Under the pieces are notes generated by a model. The model had not been told where the DNA came from, did no database searches, and was given only the letters and a program-made list of their open reading frames with translations. The position numbers and the translations under genes are program-made. A stretch of 64,000 nucleotides of DNA from Selenomonas ruminantium AC2024 (GTDB taxonomy: Bacteria > Bacillota > Negativicutes > Selenomonadales > Selenomonadaceae): contig NZ_JIAC01000001.1 of assembly GCF_000687995.1 (NCBI RefSeq), forward strand, positions 186,001 to 250,000, written 5' to 3'. Shown piece by piece: positions 17,322 through 26,000 of the stretch. Position 1 is the first letter of the stretch, and every line of letters starts with the position of its first letter.

Positions 17322-18329
17322 CTAGCGGCAGTCCATTAAGCGAATAAAATAACCTTCCATCTGCAGGCGCAAATTCACATTGGCCTGCAGGCGGTGCAGC
17401 AGTTCGCGGGTCTCCCGAAGCATGGCAAAGAGCTTTCCCTTGGAAAACTGCGGCAAAAGTTCTGCCAGCCGCCCCCGCAAATCGCCGTTATAAAGCAGGG
17501 CTGTGCCACCGTCGTCGTAGAGCAGCAGCATATCCCGCAGCAACATATGAAAGTAGCCCACCCATTCGGCCAGACTCTCTCTATCCATTTCCCCTTTGGC
17601 CGCCGCTTCCTCCCATAATTTTGACAGGTTAAGGGAGGGCAAAGCCACCAGGAACGCAAGCGCATTATCCCGCAGTTCCAGCCCGCCATGCTGGGAAAGC
17701 TTCAGAGCCTGCCCTAAGCTGCCATCGGCCAGAAAAGCCAGTTTTTCCGCTTCGTCTGCGGGCAGCTGCCGTTTCAGCAACTCGCCCCGAACTTCCTCAT
17801 GGGAAAGAGGCCCGAAGGCCAGCGGCATACAACGGGACACAATGGTATCCAAAAGGCTGCTTCTGTCACGCGCTATGAGAATAAAGGTTACCTGCCCTTC
17901 CGGTTCCTCCAGCGTCTTTAAGAGGCTGTTGGCCGCAGGCTCGTTCATGGTATCCGCATCATCAATGAGCACCACCCGGCGCCCGGCGCGCACCGCGGAG
18001 CGGGACACCACCGTCTGCATCTCCCGGATTTCCTCAATGCGTATGATGCGGGTGGACTTGCCCCGCACCTCCGGCACCAGCTCATAGTAATCGGGGTGAG
18101 TGCCTGCCGCCATAGCCCGGCAGTTGTCGCAAAGTCCGCAGGGAGCATGGTCATGGCCACAGAGAATAGCGGCCGCAAGAATCTGGGCACAGAGTTTCTT
18201 GCCAATCCCCGCCGCCCCGGTAAAGAGCAGGGCATGGGGAAGGCGCCCCTCCTGCAGGAGAGCCGTCAGCTCCTGAACCTGTGCCCTATGACCTGTCAAA
18301 CTGTCCCAACGAATTTCCACAATTTCCAC
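17322..18329 (-). CDS. holB: DNA polymerase III subunit delta'
   Basis: Clamp-loader subunit of 335 residues. The N-terminal AAA+ domain has GAAGIGKK (about 38-45), a zinc-binding Cys set CGHDHAPCGLCDNC (about 57-70), VVLIDDADTMNEPAANSLLKTLEEP (about 118-142) and the SRC motif in TIVSRCMPL. The C-terminal domain is helical. The start appears to be GTG with a weak ribosome site. It is followed by ricT and preceded by yaaR, the usual Firmicute order. Confidence 0.95.
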   Translation of the reverse strand: MEIVEIRWDSLTGHRAQVQELTALLQEGRLPHALLFTGAAGIGKKLCAQILAAAILCGHDHAPCGLCDNCRAMAAGTHPDYYELVPEVRGKSTRIIRIEEIREMQTVVSRSAVRAGRRVVLIDDADTMNEPAANSLLKTLEEPEGQVTFILIARDRSSLLDTIVSRCMPLAFGPLSHEEVRGELLKRQLPADEAEKLAFLADGSLGQALKLSQHGGLELRDNALAFLVALPSLNLSKLWEEAAAKGEMDRESLAEWVGYFHMLLRDMLLLYDDGGTALLYNGDLRGRLAELLPQFSKGKLFAMLRETRELLHRLQANVNLRLQMEGYFIRLMDCR

Positions 18330-18339
18330 TCACTTAATT

Positions 18340-18801
18340 TCACATATACAAATCCACCAGCATCCCACGGATGGCATCATGGCTGGCCACGATGTCGAGC
18401 TGGTCAGACTGTCCCAAACGGATTTTCTCCGCCATTTCTTCCAGCTTCTTGTCGATTTTCCGCACAGTCGTATAGACCTTCTGCCGCCCCATTCTATCCC
18501 AGCCGGCCTGGCTATGGAGCTCGTACATGCGGTTCACCGCTTCTCCCACGAAGTTCTTGATTAATGTGCGGTAGGATTTCAGCTCATCATAAGTAGGGGT
18601 CTTGGAAAGCCTTGCCCCTTGCTCGTCAATCTGCTTCAAGAGTTTGTCCAGCTGCTCCGTTGAGAGGCTGTCCTCCTGCTCTAAAAGCTCCATGGAAAAT
18701 TCCGTATCCCCGCTTTCCACCCGCTCTTCCCGGCCCATTACCCGGGTAAAAGCTGTCTCCTGGGTGGCACGGCTGTCAACTTTCAGTGGCATAATCATCA
18801 C
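18340..18801 (-). CDS. yaaR: YaaR family protein (DUF327)
   Basis: Small cytoplasmic protein of 153 residues, YaaR/DUF327 family, function unknown. The family region LSKTPTYDELKSYRTLIKNFV lies at about 83-103, and the helical C-terminus reads VRKIDKKLEEMAEKI. It is followed within 11 bases by holB, as in Bacillus, and is probably the first gene of the operon here. Confidence 0.9.
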   Translation of the reverse strand: MMIMPLKVDSRATQETAFTRVMGREERVESGDTEFSMELLEQEDSLSTEQLDKLLKQIDEQGARLSKTPTYDELKSYRTLIKNFVGEAVNRMYELHSQAGWDRMGRQKVYTTVRKIDKKLEEMAEKIRLGQSDQLDIVASHDAIRGMLVDLYM

Positions 18802-18875
18802 CCGCTTCGCCTAGGATTTGTTATACTTAGCTATAATAAATTATAGCGGTTTAATGGGTATTATGCAATAGAAAA

Positions 18876-18895
18876 ACCGCCCCCGCAGGGACGGT
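18876..18895 (-). terminator. Terminator after the small His-rich secreted protein gene
   Basis: A compact GC stem ACCG(C)CCC/GGGACGGT is followed by a T run on the minus strand. Confidence 0.7.
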
Positions 18896-18914
18896 CATTC
18901 GTGGAAAACAGGAA

Positions 18915-19247
18915 TCAATGATGATGTCTGTTCTGACGCTCATAGTCCGCCTTAATCTGCTTGACGGCCTCATCATGACGATTCTGTTCATGCTTCATTT
19001 TCTTGTCAAATTCCTGCTGCGTAATCTTGCCATGTCTGAGCTCATAACGCAAGGACAGGATGTTCTGTCTGTGCACACGTTCCTCTTTCTGCATGCGGTG
19101 GCTGTACTCATTGTGGGTGCCATCTTCGTAAGCAGCCTCATGGTGAGCAGCTTCCGTAACAGAAGTCATGGACATGCCGGCAATGCCGAAGCTCATTACG
19201 CCAGCCAAAGCCAATGCGGCGATTTTCTTATGATTTACCTTAAACAT
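18915..19247 (-). CDS. Small secreted His-rich protein
   Basis: A 110-residue protein with an N-terminal signal peptide (basic start, hydrophobic 9-31, cleavage near TEAAHH). The mature part is short, charged and His-rich at both ends (the C-terminus is RHHH-type). It contains LRHGKITQQEFDKKMKHE, which resembles the short helical SHOCT-type module. I do not recognise a function; metal or nucleic-acid binding is possible. It has its own terminator and stands alone. Confidence 0.75.
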   Translation of the reverse strand: MFKVNHKKIAALALAGVMSFGIAGMSMTSVTEAAHHEAAYEDGTHNEYSHRMQKEERVHRQNILSLRYELRHGKITQQEFDKKMKHEQNRHDEAVKQIKADYERQNRHHH

Positions 19248-19353
19248 TGTATCGACTCCCTAACTCGATGGATTTATTATCATACCATCCTTACTATACA
19301 TTGTTTTCAGATTCTTTTCATTAGGAACGGATTAAATTTCCATTAATTTTTGA

Positions 19354-20001
19354 TTAGGTTTCTTCAATGATGATGATTTCCAAATCCCGCCGTCCGAAAG
19401 CCAGGGCTTCTTCGTGACTGTCAAAGGCCACGTCGATGCGGTGTCCCTTGATGGAGCCGCCGATATCTTCGGCCACGGCCTCACCGTAACCGGGAATGAA
19501 CACGCGGGTGCCCAAGGGAATCATGTTGGGGTCCACGGCAATGACACCATGACGCACGAGGGTGCCGCTGGCAGTATGTTTGCTGTTGCCCGGGTCGTAG
19601 GCACTGTAACCCGAAGCCGACACATACATGGCATGGCCGGTGGGAATGGAATCTCCCTCGTGATGAACCGCATGGGCCTTGGTACGCGTCTTTGCCGGAG
19701 TTTCCTTTCTTTCGTAGGTCTTGCCGCCGGAAAGATAATAATAGGTGCCATCACCGCAGATACCGTCCACGGTCAGACCACGGGCTTTCTGGAATTTTTT
19801 GATGGCTGCCACCGTCAGCGGGCCGCAATCGCCATCCGCCGCACTTTCGAGGAAGCCCTGCTCAATCAAAAGTTCCTGTACGTGGCGCACAGCCTCGCCT
19901 GTGGAACCTTGCTTTACCAATATCGAGGCAGCCGCAGGGACTGCCGTACAACACATGAATACCAGGGTAAATAAGACTAACCGAAATGTTTGCTTACGCA
20001 A
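19354..20001 (-). CDS. Secreted peptidoglycan-binding and 3D-domain protein
   Basis: Exported cell-wall protein of about 215 residues. A signal peptide is followed by a peptidoglycan-binding repeat (about residues 40-95: GSTGEAVRHVQELLIEQGF, DGDCGPLTVAAIKKFQ) and a C-terminal 3D domain with its three aspartates in VIAVDPNMIPLGT, VAEDIGGSIKGHRIDV and DVAFDS. 3D domains have an MltA-like lytic transglycosylase fold. The TTG at 20001 is the preferred start because GAGGTGG lies 5 bases upstream and a clean signal peptide then begins the protein. The frame stays open to 20037. Confidence 0.92.
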   Translation of the reverse strand: MRKQTFRLVLFTLVFMCCTAVPAAASILVKQGSTGEAVRHVQELLIEQGFLESAADGDCGPLTVAAIKKFQKARGLTVDGICGDGTYYYLSGGKTYERKETPAKTRTKAHAVHHEGDSIPTGHAMYVSASGYSAYDPGNSKHTASGTLVRHGVIAVDPNMIPLGTRVFIPGYGEAVAEDIGGSIKGHRIDVAFDSHEEALAFGRRDLEIIIIEET

Positions 20002-20122
20002 TAAAACCACCTCACTAGCTTCTCTATCCATTTTCACTTATGCAATACCAAGGATATTTTAGCAAAAACCGTCAGTTTCCGTCAAACGAAGGCCAAGTCT
20101 TTCGTTTCCTGCAAATAACAGA

Positions 20123-20145
20123 AAAAGCGCCGCTTTCGCGACGCT
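20123..20145 (-). terminator. Terminator of the tRNA operon
   Basis: The stem GCGTCGC/GCGGCGC with a GAAA loop is followed by a T run on the minus strand, just after tRNA-Tyr. Confidence 0.75.
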
Positions 20146-20158
20146 ATGCCTTTTCAAG

Positions 20159-20244
20159 TGGTGGGCAGGGATGGATTCGAACCATCGTAATCCGAAGATG
20201 ACAGATTTACAGTCTGTTGCCTTTAACCACTCGGCCACCTACCC
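20159..20244 (-). tRNA. tRNA-Tyr(GTA)
   Basis: A full class II cloverleaf of 86 bases with anticodon GTA, a long variable arm and an encoded CCA. It is the last gene of the five-tRNA operon. Confidence 0.97.
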
Positions 20245-20251
20245 ATAAAAA

Positions 20252-20329
20252 TGGTGACCCAGGAGGGACTCGAACCCCCGACCCTTTGATTCGTAGTCAA
20301 ATACTCTAATCCAACTGAGCTACTGAGTC
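20252..20329 (-). tRNA. tRNA-Arg(ACG)
   Basis: Acceptor stem GACTCAG/CTGGGTC, anticodon loop with ACG (read as ICG), encoded CCA. Confidence 0.96.
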
Positions 20330-20356
20330 ATTGTATATATTGAAGTTTTTTGTAAT

Positions 20357-20433
20357 TGGTGGGCCCACTTGGACTCGAACCAAGGACCGACCGGTTATGA
20401 GCCGGTTGCTCTAACCAACTGAGCTATAGGCCC
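20357..20433 (-). tRNA. tRNA-Met(CAT)
   Basis: A 77-base cloverleaf with anticodon CAT and encoded CCA. A paired first acceptor base pair suggests an elongator; the Ile2 type, which also has CAT, is not excluded. Confidence 0.93.
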
Positions 20434-20460
20434 AAGTTTACATCAAACTTACAAACAATA

Positions 20461-20536
20461 TGGAGCGGAAAACGAGACTCGAACTCGCGACCCCCACCTT
20501 GGCAAGGTGATGCTCTACCAACTGAGCTATTTCCGC
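20461..20536 (-). tRNA. tRNA-Gly(GCC), copy 2
   Basis: Standard 76-base cloverleaf with anticodon GCC and encoded CCA. It is identical to the next copy. Confidence 0.97.
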
Positions 20537-20542
20537 ATTTTA

Positions 20543-20618
20543 TGGAGCGGAAAACGAGACTCGAACTCGCGACCCCCACCTTGGCAAGGTGATGCTCTAC
20601 CAACTGAGCTATTTCCGC
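20543..20618 (-). tRNA. tRNA-Gly(GCC), copy 1
   Basis: First gene of the tRNA operon and a tandem duplicate of the next tRNA, with a spacer of only 6 bases. Confidence 0.97.
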
Positions 20619-20676
20619 ATTTTGTCTGACGCTTGACTTCAGAAGTTTTTCTGTGTCTCGCTGACTGACAAAAACT

Positions 20677-20705
20677 ATTATATCCATACCTGCACCATAT
20701 GTCAA
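20677..20705 (-). promoter_or_regulatory. Sigma-70-type promoter of the tRNA operon
   Basis: The minus strand has TTGACA (20705-20700), a 17-base spacer and TATAAT (20682-20677), both consensus-perfect. It lies about 60 bases upstream of tRNA-Gly. Confidence 0.88.
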
Positions 20706-20789
20706 CACCTTTTTTCAATTTTTTTCAAAGTTTTTTTCGCAGAGAGGTTTCACGAATGATTTCGAGGCTGGATTCGAGGCGGAAAGGGC

Positions 20790-20987
20790 GCGGAGGACGG
20801 GGGACTATCGGCCATCCGCAAAGCCACGGAACTAAAAATATTTTTTATCCTTAACGCACTGACTGGAAAAGCCAAAACTCGCTGCGCTCAAACAGTAGAC
20901 TTTTCCAGTCCATACAGCTGAATGATAAAAAATATTTTCTTAACGTTCCGTGCCTACGCTCCTGTCCAATAGTCCCCCGTCCTCCGC
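20790..20987. repeat. Nested palindromic element C
   Basis: The outer arms 20790-20806 and 20971-20987 are perfectly complementary (17 bp). The middle pair contains AAAATATTTTTT on both sides, and the inner pair is GACTGGAAAAG/CTTTTCCAGTC. The apical motif is in reverse orientation at 20878-20895. It sits between the tRNA promoter and the IS3 element. Confidence 0.82.
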
Positions 20988-21120
20988 TCGCTGTCGCTTT
21001 GCTGGGTAATGAGGTACGATATATTCCGGGACTGCTGCAATAAAAAACAGCCTCTGTACACAATCTATGTAGAGACCCCCATAAGTTAGACCAAGGAATC
21101 TAACTTATGGGGGTCTTTTT

Positions 21121-21678
21121 ATGGCAAAATATAGTGCAGAATTTAAATGTAAAGTAGTCCAAGAGTATTTGAACGGGGATATAGGTTATACTGCCTTAAC
21201 AAAAAAATATGAAATCCCTGCCAAAAGACTCATTCAAGAGTGGGTAGGGAAATATCGAGCAATGGGGAAAGATGGCCTTCAACGTTCAAGGAAAAAAGAA
21301 ATCTATTCTTTCCAATTCAAGGTAAATGCTGTAGAGTTATATTTAAGTACAGAGAGTTCTTACCAAGAATTGGCACTTCGACTAAATTTGAAATCTGCGG
21401 GCCTTTTAGCTAACTGGGTTCGACGCTATCGTGCTGTTGGTATAGAAGGTCTCAAACCGCAACGGAAAGGCAGGCGGCCAAAGGTGCCAGATAAAGCCAG
21501 TATTACACCAGAATGCAATATAAATCAAGATGAGAAGCTTAAACAGCTGGAAGAAGAAAATCTCAAGCTTCGTATTGAGGTGGCTTATTTAAAAGAACTG
21601 AGGAGATTGCGCCTGGAGCAAGAGGCGCAGAAGCGAAAGCAAGGATCGCCCACAGTCTCCGAGGATCATTCAAATTAA
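21121..21678 (+). CDS. IS3-family OrfA (helix-turn-helix)
   Basis: The 185-residue DNA-binding half of the transposase. Two helix-turn-helix units are seen (about 10-50 and 65-105, with repeated IQEWVGKYRAMGKDGL / LANWVRRYRAVGIEGL motifs). A Glu/Leu/Lys-rich coiled coil for dimerisation follows at about 135-165. The heptamer T TTA AAA at 21588-21594 sits in this frame and would allow a -1 shift into OrfB, giving the fused transposase. Confidence 0.93.
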   Translation: MAKYSAEFKCKVVQEYLNGDIGYTALTKKYEIPAKRLIQEWVGKYRAMGKDGLQRSRKKEIYSFQFKVNAVELYLSTESSYQELALRLNLKSAGLLANWVRRYRAVGIEGLKPQRKGRRPKVPDKASITPECNINQDEKLKQLEEENLKLRIEVAYLKELRRLRLEQEAQKRKQGSPTVSEDHSN

Positions 21679-21719
21679 AAGACATCCTTGCAGTTATAAA
21701 ACTCCCTAAAGCCACTTAC

Positions 21720-22520
21720 ATGTATTGGCAACAGCGATTCGACCGCCAAAATCCGGATGCTGAGTTAGAATCAAAAATCAAAGCTATTCGGCAAAACAAC
21801 AAGGACTTTGGTTATCGTCGAATCTGGGGTAAGCTCCGCAAAGAGGGCCTTTTAGTCAATCGCAAGAAGGTTCAGCGACTTGTCCAGAAATTAGGGCTAC
21901 AGGTAAAAGCTTTCTCTCACAAGAGCCGCAAGTACAGTTCCTACAAAGGTACTGTTGGGCGTATTGCACCCAATCGGCTGCGTCGCCGCTTCGATACATG
22001 TATCCCACATCAAAAAATCACCACAGATACCACTGAATTTAAGTATTATGAAATGGACACCAACGGGAATATTCTTACACGCAAGGCATATCTAGACCCG
22101 TTCCTTGACCTTTATAATCGTGAAATCATTAGCTTTAGTATCACCAAACGGCCATCATCACAAGGCATTATGTCTGCTTTGGATAAGGCAATTGCCATTA
22201 CCTGCGACTGCCCTTATCGTCGAACGTTCCATTCCGACCAGGGATGGGCTTACCAAATGGGCAGCTATGTAGGCCGATTAAAGGAAGAACGAATTTTTCA
22301 AAGTATGTCTCGCAAAGGCACCTGTCTGGATAATAGCGTGATGGAAAATTTCTTTGGCCTGCTAAAACAGGAAATCTATTATGGGCATACCTATCACAGC
22401 TTCGAAGAACTTGAACGAGCTATACGGCATTACATCACATACTACAATAAGCACAGAATCAAAGCTAAGCTGGGGTGGCTCAGCCCAGTAGATTACCGAT
22501 TACGTCATGCCGCAGCGTAA
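21720..22520 (+). CDS. IS3-family OrfB transposase (DDE catalytic domain)
   Basis: Integrase-type catalytic domain, 266 residues from the first ATG. The frame is open further upstream and is entered by a -1 shift from OrfA. An HTH_21-type region (NKDFGYRRIWGKLRKEGLLVNRKKV) is followed by the DDE core: Asp in ITTDTTEF, Asp in FHSDQGWAY, and Glu after NSVMENFFGLLKQE. It is apparently intact, so the element may be active. Confidence 0.94.
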   Translation: MYWQQRFDRQNPDAELESKIKAIRQNNKDFGYRRIWGKLRKEGLLVNRKKVQRLVQKLGLQVKAFSHKSRKYSSYKGTVGRIAPNRLRRRFDTCIPHQKITTDTTEFKYYEMDTNGNILTRKAYLDPFLDLYNREIISFSITKRPSSQGIMSALDKAIAITCDCPYRRTFHSDQGWAYQMGSYVGRLKEERIFQSMSRKGTCLDNSVMENFFGLLKQEIYYGHTYHSFEELERAIRHYITYYNKHRIKAKLGWLSPVDYRLRHAAA

Positions 22521-22670
22521 AAAAAACGGTAGCAGCAAATAATTGCTACTACCGGTAAGGTCTAACTTTATGGGGTCACTACACTATGTACAAGAGACTG
22601 GATTTTTGTTATACTGCCTTTAAGGTGCTGTTTAGCGGTTAATATTTGCCCTCAAAAGGGGGCTCGCCTT

Positions 22671-22733
22671 ATGAATGAGATAATCATAATTTTAGTCTTG
22701 TTACTTCTCATCCTGATAGAGATAAAAAAATAA
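22671..22733 (+). CDS. Hydrophobic toxin-like micropeptide (20 aa)
   Basis: A 20-residue frame reading M-N-E, then a run of Ile/Leu/Val, then IEIKK. It is a single membrane segment with a charged tail, like type I toxin peptides. A terminator hairpin follows directly, and then a GC-rich stretch (22790-22820) that resembles the one after the other toxin-like peptide at 35.7 kb. No standard ribosome site is obvious. The toxin function is inference. Confidence 0.5.
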   Translation: MNEIIIILVLLLLILIEIKK

Positions 22734-22770
22734 ACCGCCCCATGCGACCAAACTTGTGGCGGTTTACTTT
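22732..22770 (+). terminator. Terminator after the 22.67-kb micropeptide
   Basis: Arms AAACCGCC (22732-22739) and GGCGGTTT (22758-22765) form a hairpin right after the micropeptide stop. Confidence 0.65.
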
Positions 22771-22772
22771 CA

Positions 22773-23084
22773 TTAAAACGGTAAACTAACGAGGGCGACC
22801 GCTGGGCGGCACCTCTTCTTGTGTTCATTATAGCATTTGCCTAAGTCATTGGCAAATGCTATTTTTTTACAAATTAAGCCGTTAAGCTCATCTTGGCGCA
22901 GTGCTTGCTTTTTGGCCACAGCCCGCTGCCGCAGGCTGGCCCCTAAAAGAAAAATGCTAAACACCAAGCTGAAAGCCGCGACGTGGTAACCGGAGCGGGT
23001 AACTAGGTCAACGGCATGAGCGAGGGAGCCATTTAGGGCGAAGGCCAAAAGCAAGCACCTGCGCCAGTACGCATTAAGAACCAC
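22773..23084 (-). CDS. Hypothetical small membrane protein
   Basis: A 103-residue frame starting with GTG that has AGGAG five bases upstream and begins 8 bases after the helicase stop. It probably forms an operon with the helicase. Two hydrophobic segments (about 8-27 and 34-52) are followed by a basic Lys/Arg/Gln tail. I do not recognise a family. Its 3' end runs into the antisense side of the micropeptide locus, so the last residues may be fortuitous. Confidence 0.5.
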   Translation of the reverse strand: MVLNAYWRRCLLLAFALNGSLAHAVDLVTRSGYHVAAFSLVFSIFLLGASLRQRAVAKKQALRQDELNGLICKKIAFANDLGKCYNEHKKRCRPAVALVSLPF

Positions 23085-23091
23085 AGCGCTC

Positions 23092-26000
23092 CTATGCGTC
23101 TATTTCCTCTTTATGCCACTCCCCAAGCAGCTGTTCCGCCCGCTGCCGCACCCAAAGGGCCTGCTGCTGGCGCTCTGCGGCGGAATTTTCTGCGGGCGTA
23201 GTTTCTCCCGGCACAATCCCGAGGTCTGCCAGCTGGGCTTTTAGTTTTTCCAGCGCGGCTTCGGGATTCAGGTACCAACTGCTGCCCCGCACGCGGAGGA
23301 AATGCCAGCCCAGGCGTTCCAAGACCGCCTGACTGTAGCGCTGGCTGGCGGCTTCTTTGATGCTGTCCACCCAGTGCTCGCCGTCGCAGGCAACGATAAC
23401 CCGGCTGTTGCCGCTGACTGCGGCCACAGGCACGCGCAAACTGCCCACCGCCATATCCTGCAGAATCTGATAGCCTTCGGCCTGCAAGCTGCGGGTGACG
23501 GTAAGTTCCAAAGATGTAGGCTGCTGAGGTTCTCTGTCCCCCAAGCCTGCGTCCGGATTTTCTGCATATTCGATAAGCCCCCGGCGCAAATCGCCCTCTT
23601 TGAGGGCCGCCGCAGCCATGGAATGAATGACCCAAAGCTGGTCGCGCGCACGGCTGGCGGCGACATTGTAGCGCTTGAGGGTACTACCGGCATGGCCGTC
23701 CCCCACAAGGCGCAAGGGGGTATCTTCGGCAGGGCTGTCCACGAGCGACAGGAAGATAACATCCCGCTCGTCGCCCTGAAAATCTGCGGGACTTCCGCAG
23801 AGGAAATCGCAGGCTTCCAAGGCGCCAATGCCAATGCGTTCTGCCGCCAGTTCCCGGATGAGTTTTCCCTGCTCGTCGCCTAACAGGGAGATGGCACCGA
23901 AGCTCTTGCCCTGATAGGCAGGTTCCTCCAGGCAGGCCGCCAGCACTGCCACAATGTACTCGGCTTCGGCCAGATTTTTCTTGCCGTCCCGCTGGCCCTC
24001 AACCTGCACAGGCACCAAGGGCTGCAGACTGCTTCCTCCAGACTCCCGCAAGGGGCGGATACGACCGTCATAAGCCAGCTGATTGGAATAGCCGATGATT
24101 TCCGGCACGCAGCGGAAATGTTCCGTCAGCATCCGGGCGGCAAAATTCATCTGGGCAATATCGTAGAGGGAAGAATCCATTGTATAGAGAGAAGCGTGTT
24201 TGATTACGCCGTCGATGGTCGTGCCCTGCAGATGGGTGATTTCGGCCGCTGTCACGCCGACGGCTGCAGGGCTCACCTGCTTGTCATCCCCCACGATGAT
24301 GATTTTCCTGCCGAAGTAGAGCAAGGGCAGAGCCGTAATATCCGCCTGACTGGCTTCGTCAATCAGGATGATGTCAAATTTGGGGCTTGCGGGATTAAGG
24401 TTCTGCCAGACACGGGACAGGGGCATAATCCAGGCGGGCACCGCACGCTGCGCTTCCAGCATGCAGTCCCTTGCCTCCCGAATATGGCGGGCCGCATAGC
24501 GCCCCTTGCCCTTGCCGAGCTTCTGTACCGCTTTGCTCCAGCCCACCAGACTGGCCTGCAGGCCGGTGCCGGACACATTTTCCAGTAAGTGCTGCCAGGC
24601 GCGGGTTTCCGCCAGTTCCGCCGTCACCTGACGCAGACGGCTCGTAAGTTCTTCAATCTCCCCAGCCAGTGCCTGAGCATCAGCCTTGGGCAGCTCGCCA
24701 AGTTCCCGCTTGAATTGGGCGTAAAGCCAGGCATCGCCGATATTTTCCGGCACCTGTGCCTCTCCGTCACGGCCATCCTGCCCTGCAATCCGCGCCGCCC
24801 ACTGCGGCGCAAGTTCTGCCAGCCGTTCCAGATATTCCTGCCTTTTTTCGAACAAGGGCAGGAGTTTTTCGTAGGCTGCCAGTTTTTCATAAGCGGCGGC
24901 ATAGGCCGCGCTGTCGCCGTCAGCCAGAGCCGCACCGAACTGCCGTGCCAAAATGCCGTCAGCTTCGGCAATGGCCGCCCGCGTCTCCCGCAGGCTGTCT
25001 GCCGAGTGCTGCCGTCCGGCCTGCATCAGCAAAAGCTGCTGCCAGCGAGGGAAATCCTCCCGCAGCCAGCGCAGCTGGTCCGCTAGTTCCCCATGAGGGG
25101 TGGCAAAATTGGCAGGGCGATAGACAAGATTCATATTCACGCCGGCCTGACGCCAGAGCAGCAGCAAATCCTGCCAGACATTTTCCTGCCAGGAAAGGTA
25201 GCCCTGAATTTCCCGCCAGCGGGCGCTTAACAAATCGTCGCAGTCGTCCCCGGAGGCGGCCAGTTCCTCATAGGAAACCATACCGTATGGTTCCAACAGC
25301 TGGCGCCACTTGACCCGCACTTCGCTGCGGGCCTGCTGCAGGGCCACATACTGCATGGCCAGCTGGCAGTCCCGCCGACTTTCGAGTCCGTGGCCGTCGA
25401 TGACAAATTCCCGCTGCACCGCCTTCCAGCCGCTGTGGCAAAGCTTGCGCCACCAGGACAGGCCGCCGTTATCAAAGGTCTCGGACATTTCCGCCAGGGT
25501 CTGAATCAGCTCCTGGTTGAGCTCCCGCTTGCCCTGATAGGCAAACTCCACCCCAAAGAACTGGGTCAGGTTCTGCTGTTTCAGCTGCTGTACCCGGGCA
25601 ATGGAGCGGCCCAGCATCTGCCACATCTCCAGATGAGCCCCCTTGAGCTTGCCGGCCAACATGGCCTCCTGAGCCCATTTTTCCTCCAGCCGGGCAAAGT
25701 CAATCTGATCATAGAGCTCCCCGGCCTCCCGCAGCCTGTCCAGGGAAAGCTCCCCGGCCACCTGCTGTCCCTTGCGGCACAAACAGCCCACTTCGTCCAG
25801 CGTGACATCCTGCAGGCCCGCCAGGAGCTCCTGCCGCTTATCCTGTTCCGAGGCGGCCAGCTCAATCAGCCGTCCCGCTTCCTCCGGGGACAGCATGCGC
25901 CCTCTGTCCGGCAAATCCTCCGCGATTTCCCGCAGGCTTTCCGCCGTAAATACGCCGTTGCTCCGATAGAGGTCGGCAAGTTCATCCTGGCTCAGAGGCA

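Larger units (their letters stand above)
21068..22583 (+). mobile_element. IS3-family insertion sequence, complete
   Basis: A 1516-bp element with imperfect terminal inverted repeats: TGTAGAGACCCCCATAAGTT at the left, and TGTAGTGACCCCATAAAGTT as the complement of the right end. It is flanked by a CTA target duplication (21065-21067 and 22584-22586). It carries OrfA and OrfB, with a likely -1 frameshift site at 21588-21594. Confidence 0.92.

Noticed and set aside
20424-20718. Minus-strand frames across the tRNA cluster.
   Set aside because: They are translations of tandem tRNA-Gly genes.
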